Below are positions 5,187 to 5,315 of a DNA stretch of 5,315 bases, in pieces; the stretch's first letter is position 1; every line of letters begins with the position of its first letter. This DNA comes from Roseomonas xinghualingensis. GTDB lineage: Bacteria > Pseudomonadota > Alphaproteobacteria > Acetobacterales > Acetobacteraceae. The notes beneath the pieces were generated by a model that was given only the letters and a program-made list of their open reading frames with translations, did not search any database and was not told where the DNA came from. Where the stretch lies: NCBI RefSeq assembly GCF_025791835.1, contig NZ_JAOXLP010000083.1, forward strand, positions 1-5,315, given 5' to 3'. The position numbers were made by a program, and so were the translations under genes.

Positions 5187-5315
5187 CGGGTACAGCGGCG
5201 CGGGTCTTAAGCGGCCAGGCCTGGAGCGCCTGCGGGATCGGGCCGCGTTGCGCCACCTCGATCGGCTGCTGATGACCGCGCCGGACCGGCTGGCCCGACA
5301 GTATGTGCATCAGGT
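5047..5315 (+). CDS. Large serine recombinase, N-terminal catalytic domain (runs off window)
   Basis: ATG at 5047 follows the strong ribosome site GAGGAGGAGG (5031-5040). The frame reads MRVALYARVSTQRQAQADGV and remains open to the window end (89 whole codons). It is the resolvase/invertase catalytic domain. The nucleophile Ser10 is in YARVST, with Arg8 beside it, DDGYSG lies at 46-51, and TAPDRLAR at 77-84 carries the arginine pair that corresponds to the active-site arginines of gamma-delta resolvase. 'GYSG..KRPGLERLRD' and 'PDRLAR.YVHQV' are typical of large serine recombinases (about 500 aa or more, with recombinase and zinc-ribbon domains) that integrate and excise phages and genomic islands, and not of small Tn3-type resolvases; the C-terminal part needed to confirm this is outside. 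It lies beyond the broken IS, as expected for an integrase gene near one end of its element. Confidence 0.9.
   Translation, partial: MRVALYARVSTQRQAQADGVAQQLDRLLAHAAEQGWTVVAENIFRDDGYSGAGLKRPGLERLRDRAALRHLDRLLMTAPDRLARQYVHQ

Noticed and set aside
1..5315. CRISPR array, tRNA or rRNA genes
   Set aside because: No regularly spaced repeats beyond the two at 247-298, and no tRNA- or rRNA-like sequence was seen.

Overview
The window is about 5.3 kb of high-GC DNA. Protein composition, codon bias and transposon types suggest an alphaproteobacterium, probably a Roseomonas-like member of the Acetobacteraceae. That assignment is an inference from gene style, not a database result. One intact metabolic operon, tctB-tctA, lies between mobile-element debris on both sides. 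I found no convincing new biological system; the interest lies in the layers of insertion and decay.

Left part (1-1154): the N-terminal part of a metallo-beta-lactamase-fold hydrolase enters from the left and is cut just after its HxHxDH metal motif. The cut coincides with a 67-bp stretch carrying two 19-bp direct repeats, which looks like the end of an IS21-type element. Inside that stretch sits an IS5-family insertion sequence of about 840 bp. It has 21-bp perfect inverted ends that include CTAG at both edges. Its minus-strand transposase needs two -1 frame changes to be read in full.

Middle (1155-3967): about 580 bp without a convincing gene holds inverted repeats and a clear AT-rich island. 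Next come tctB (GTG start) and tctA, the small and large membrane subunits of a tripartite tricarboxylate transporter. They are 32 bp apart and co-directional. A strong rho-independent terminator follows tctA. No tctC (periplasmic binding protein) gene is present in the window, so the transporter must use a binding protein encoded elsewhere, or its tctC was lost from the rearranged upstream side.

Right part (3968-5315): a second, different IS5-family element also begins at a CTAG. Its transposase looks like one long ORF, but the middle, including the first catalytic Asp, is read out of frame, and the gene stops two codons after the catalytic Glu. About 290 bp beyond the truncation starts a large serine recombinase, whose N-terminal 89 codons are present before the window ends. 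The recombinase-bearing element probably integrated into, or replaced, the 3' end of this IS.
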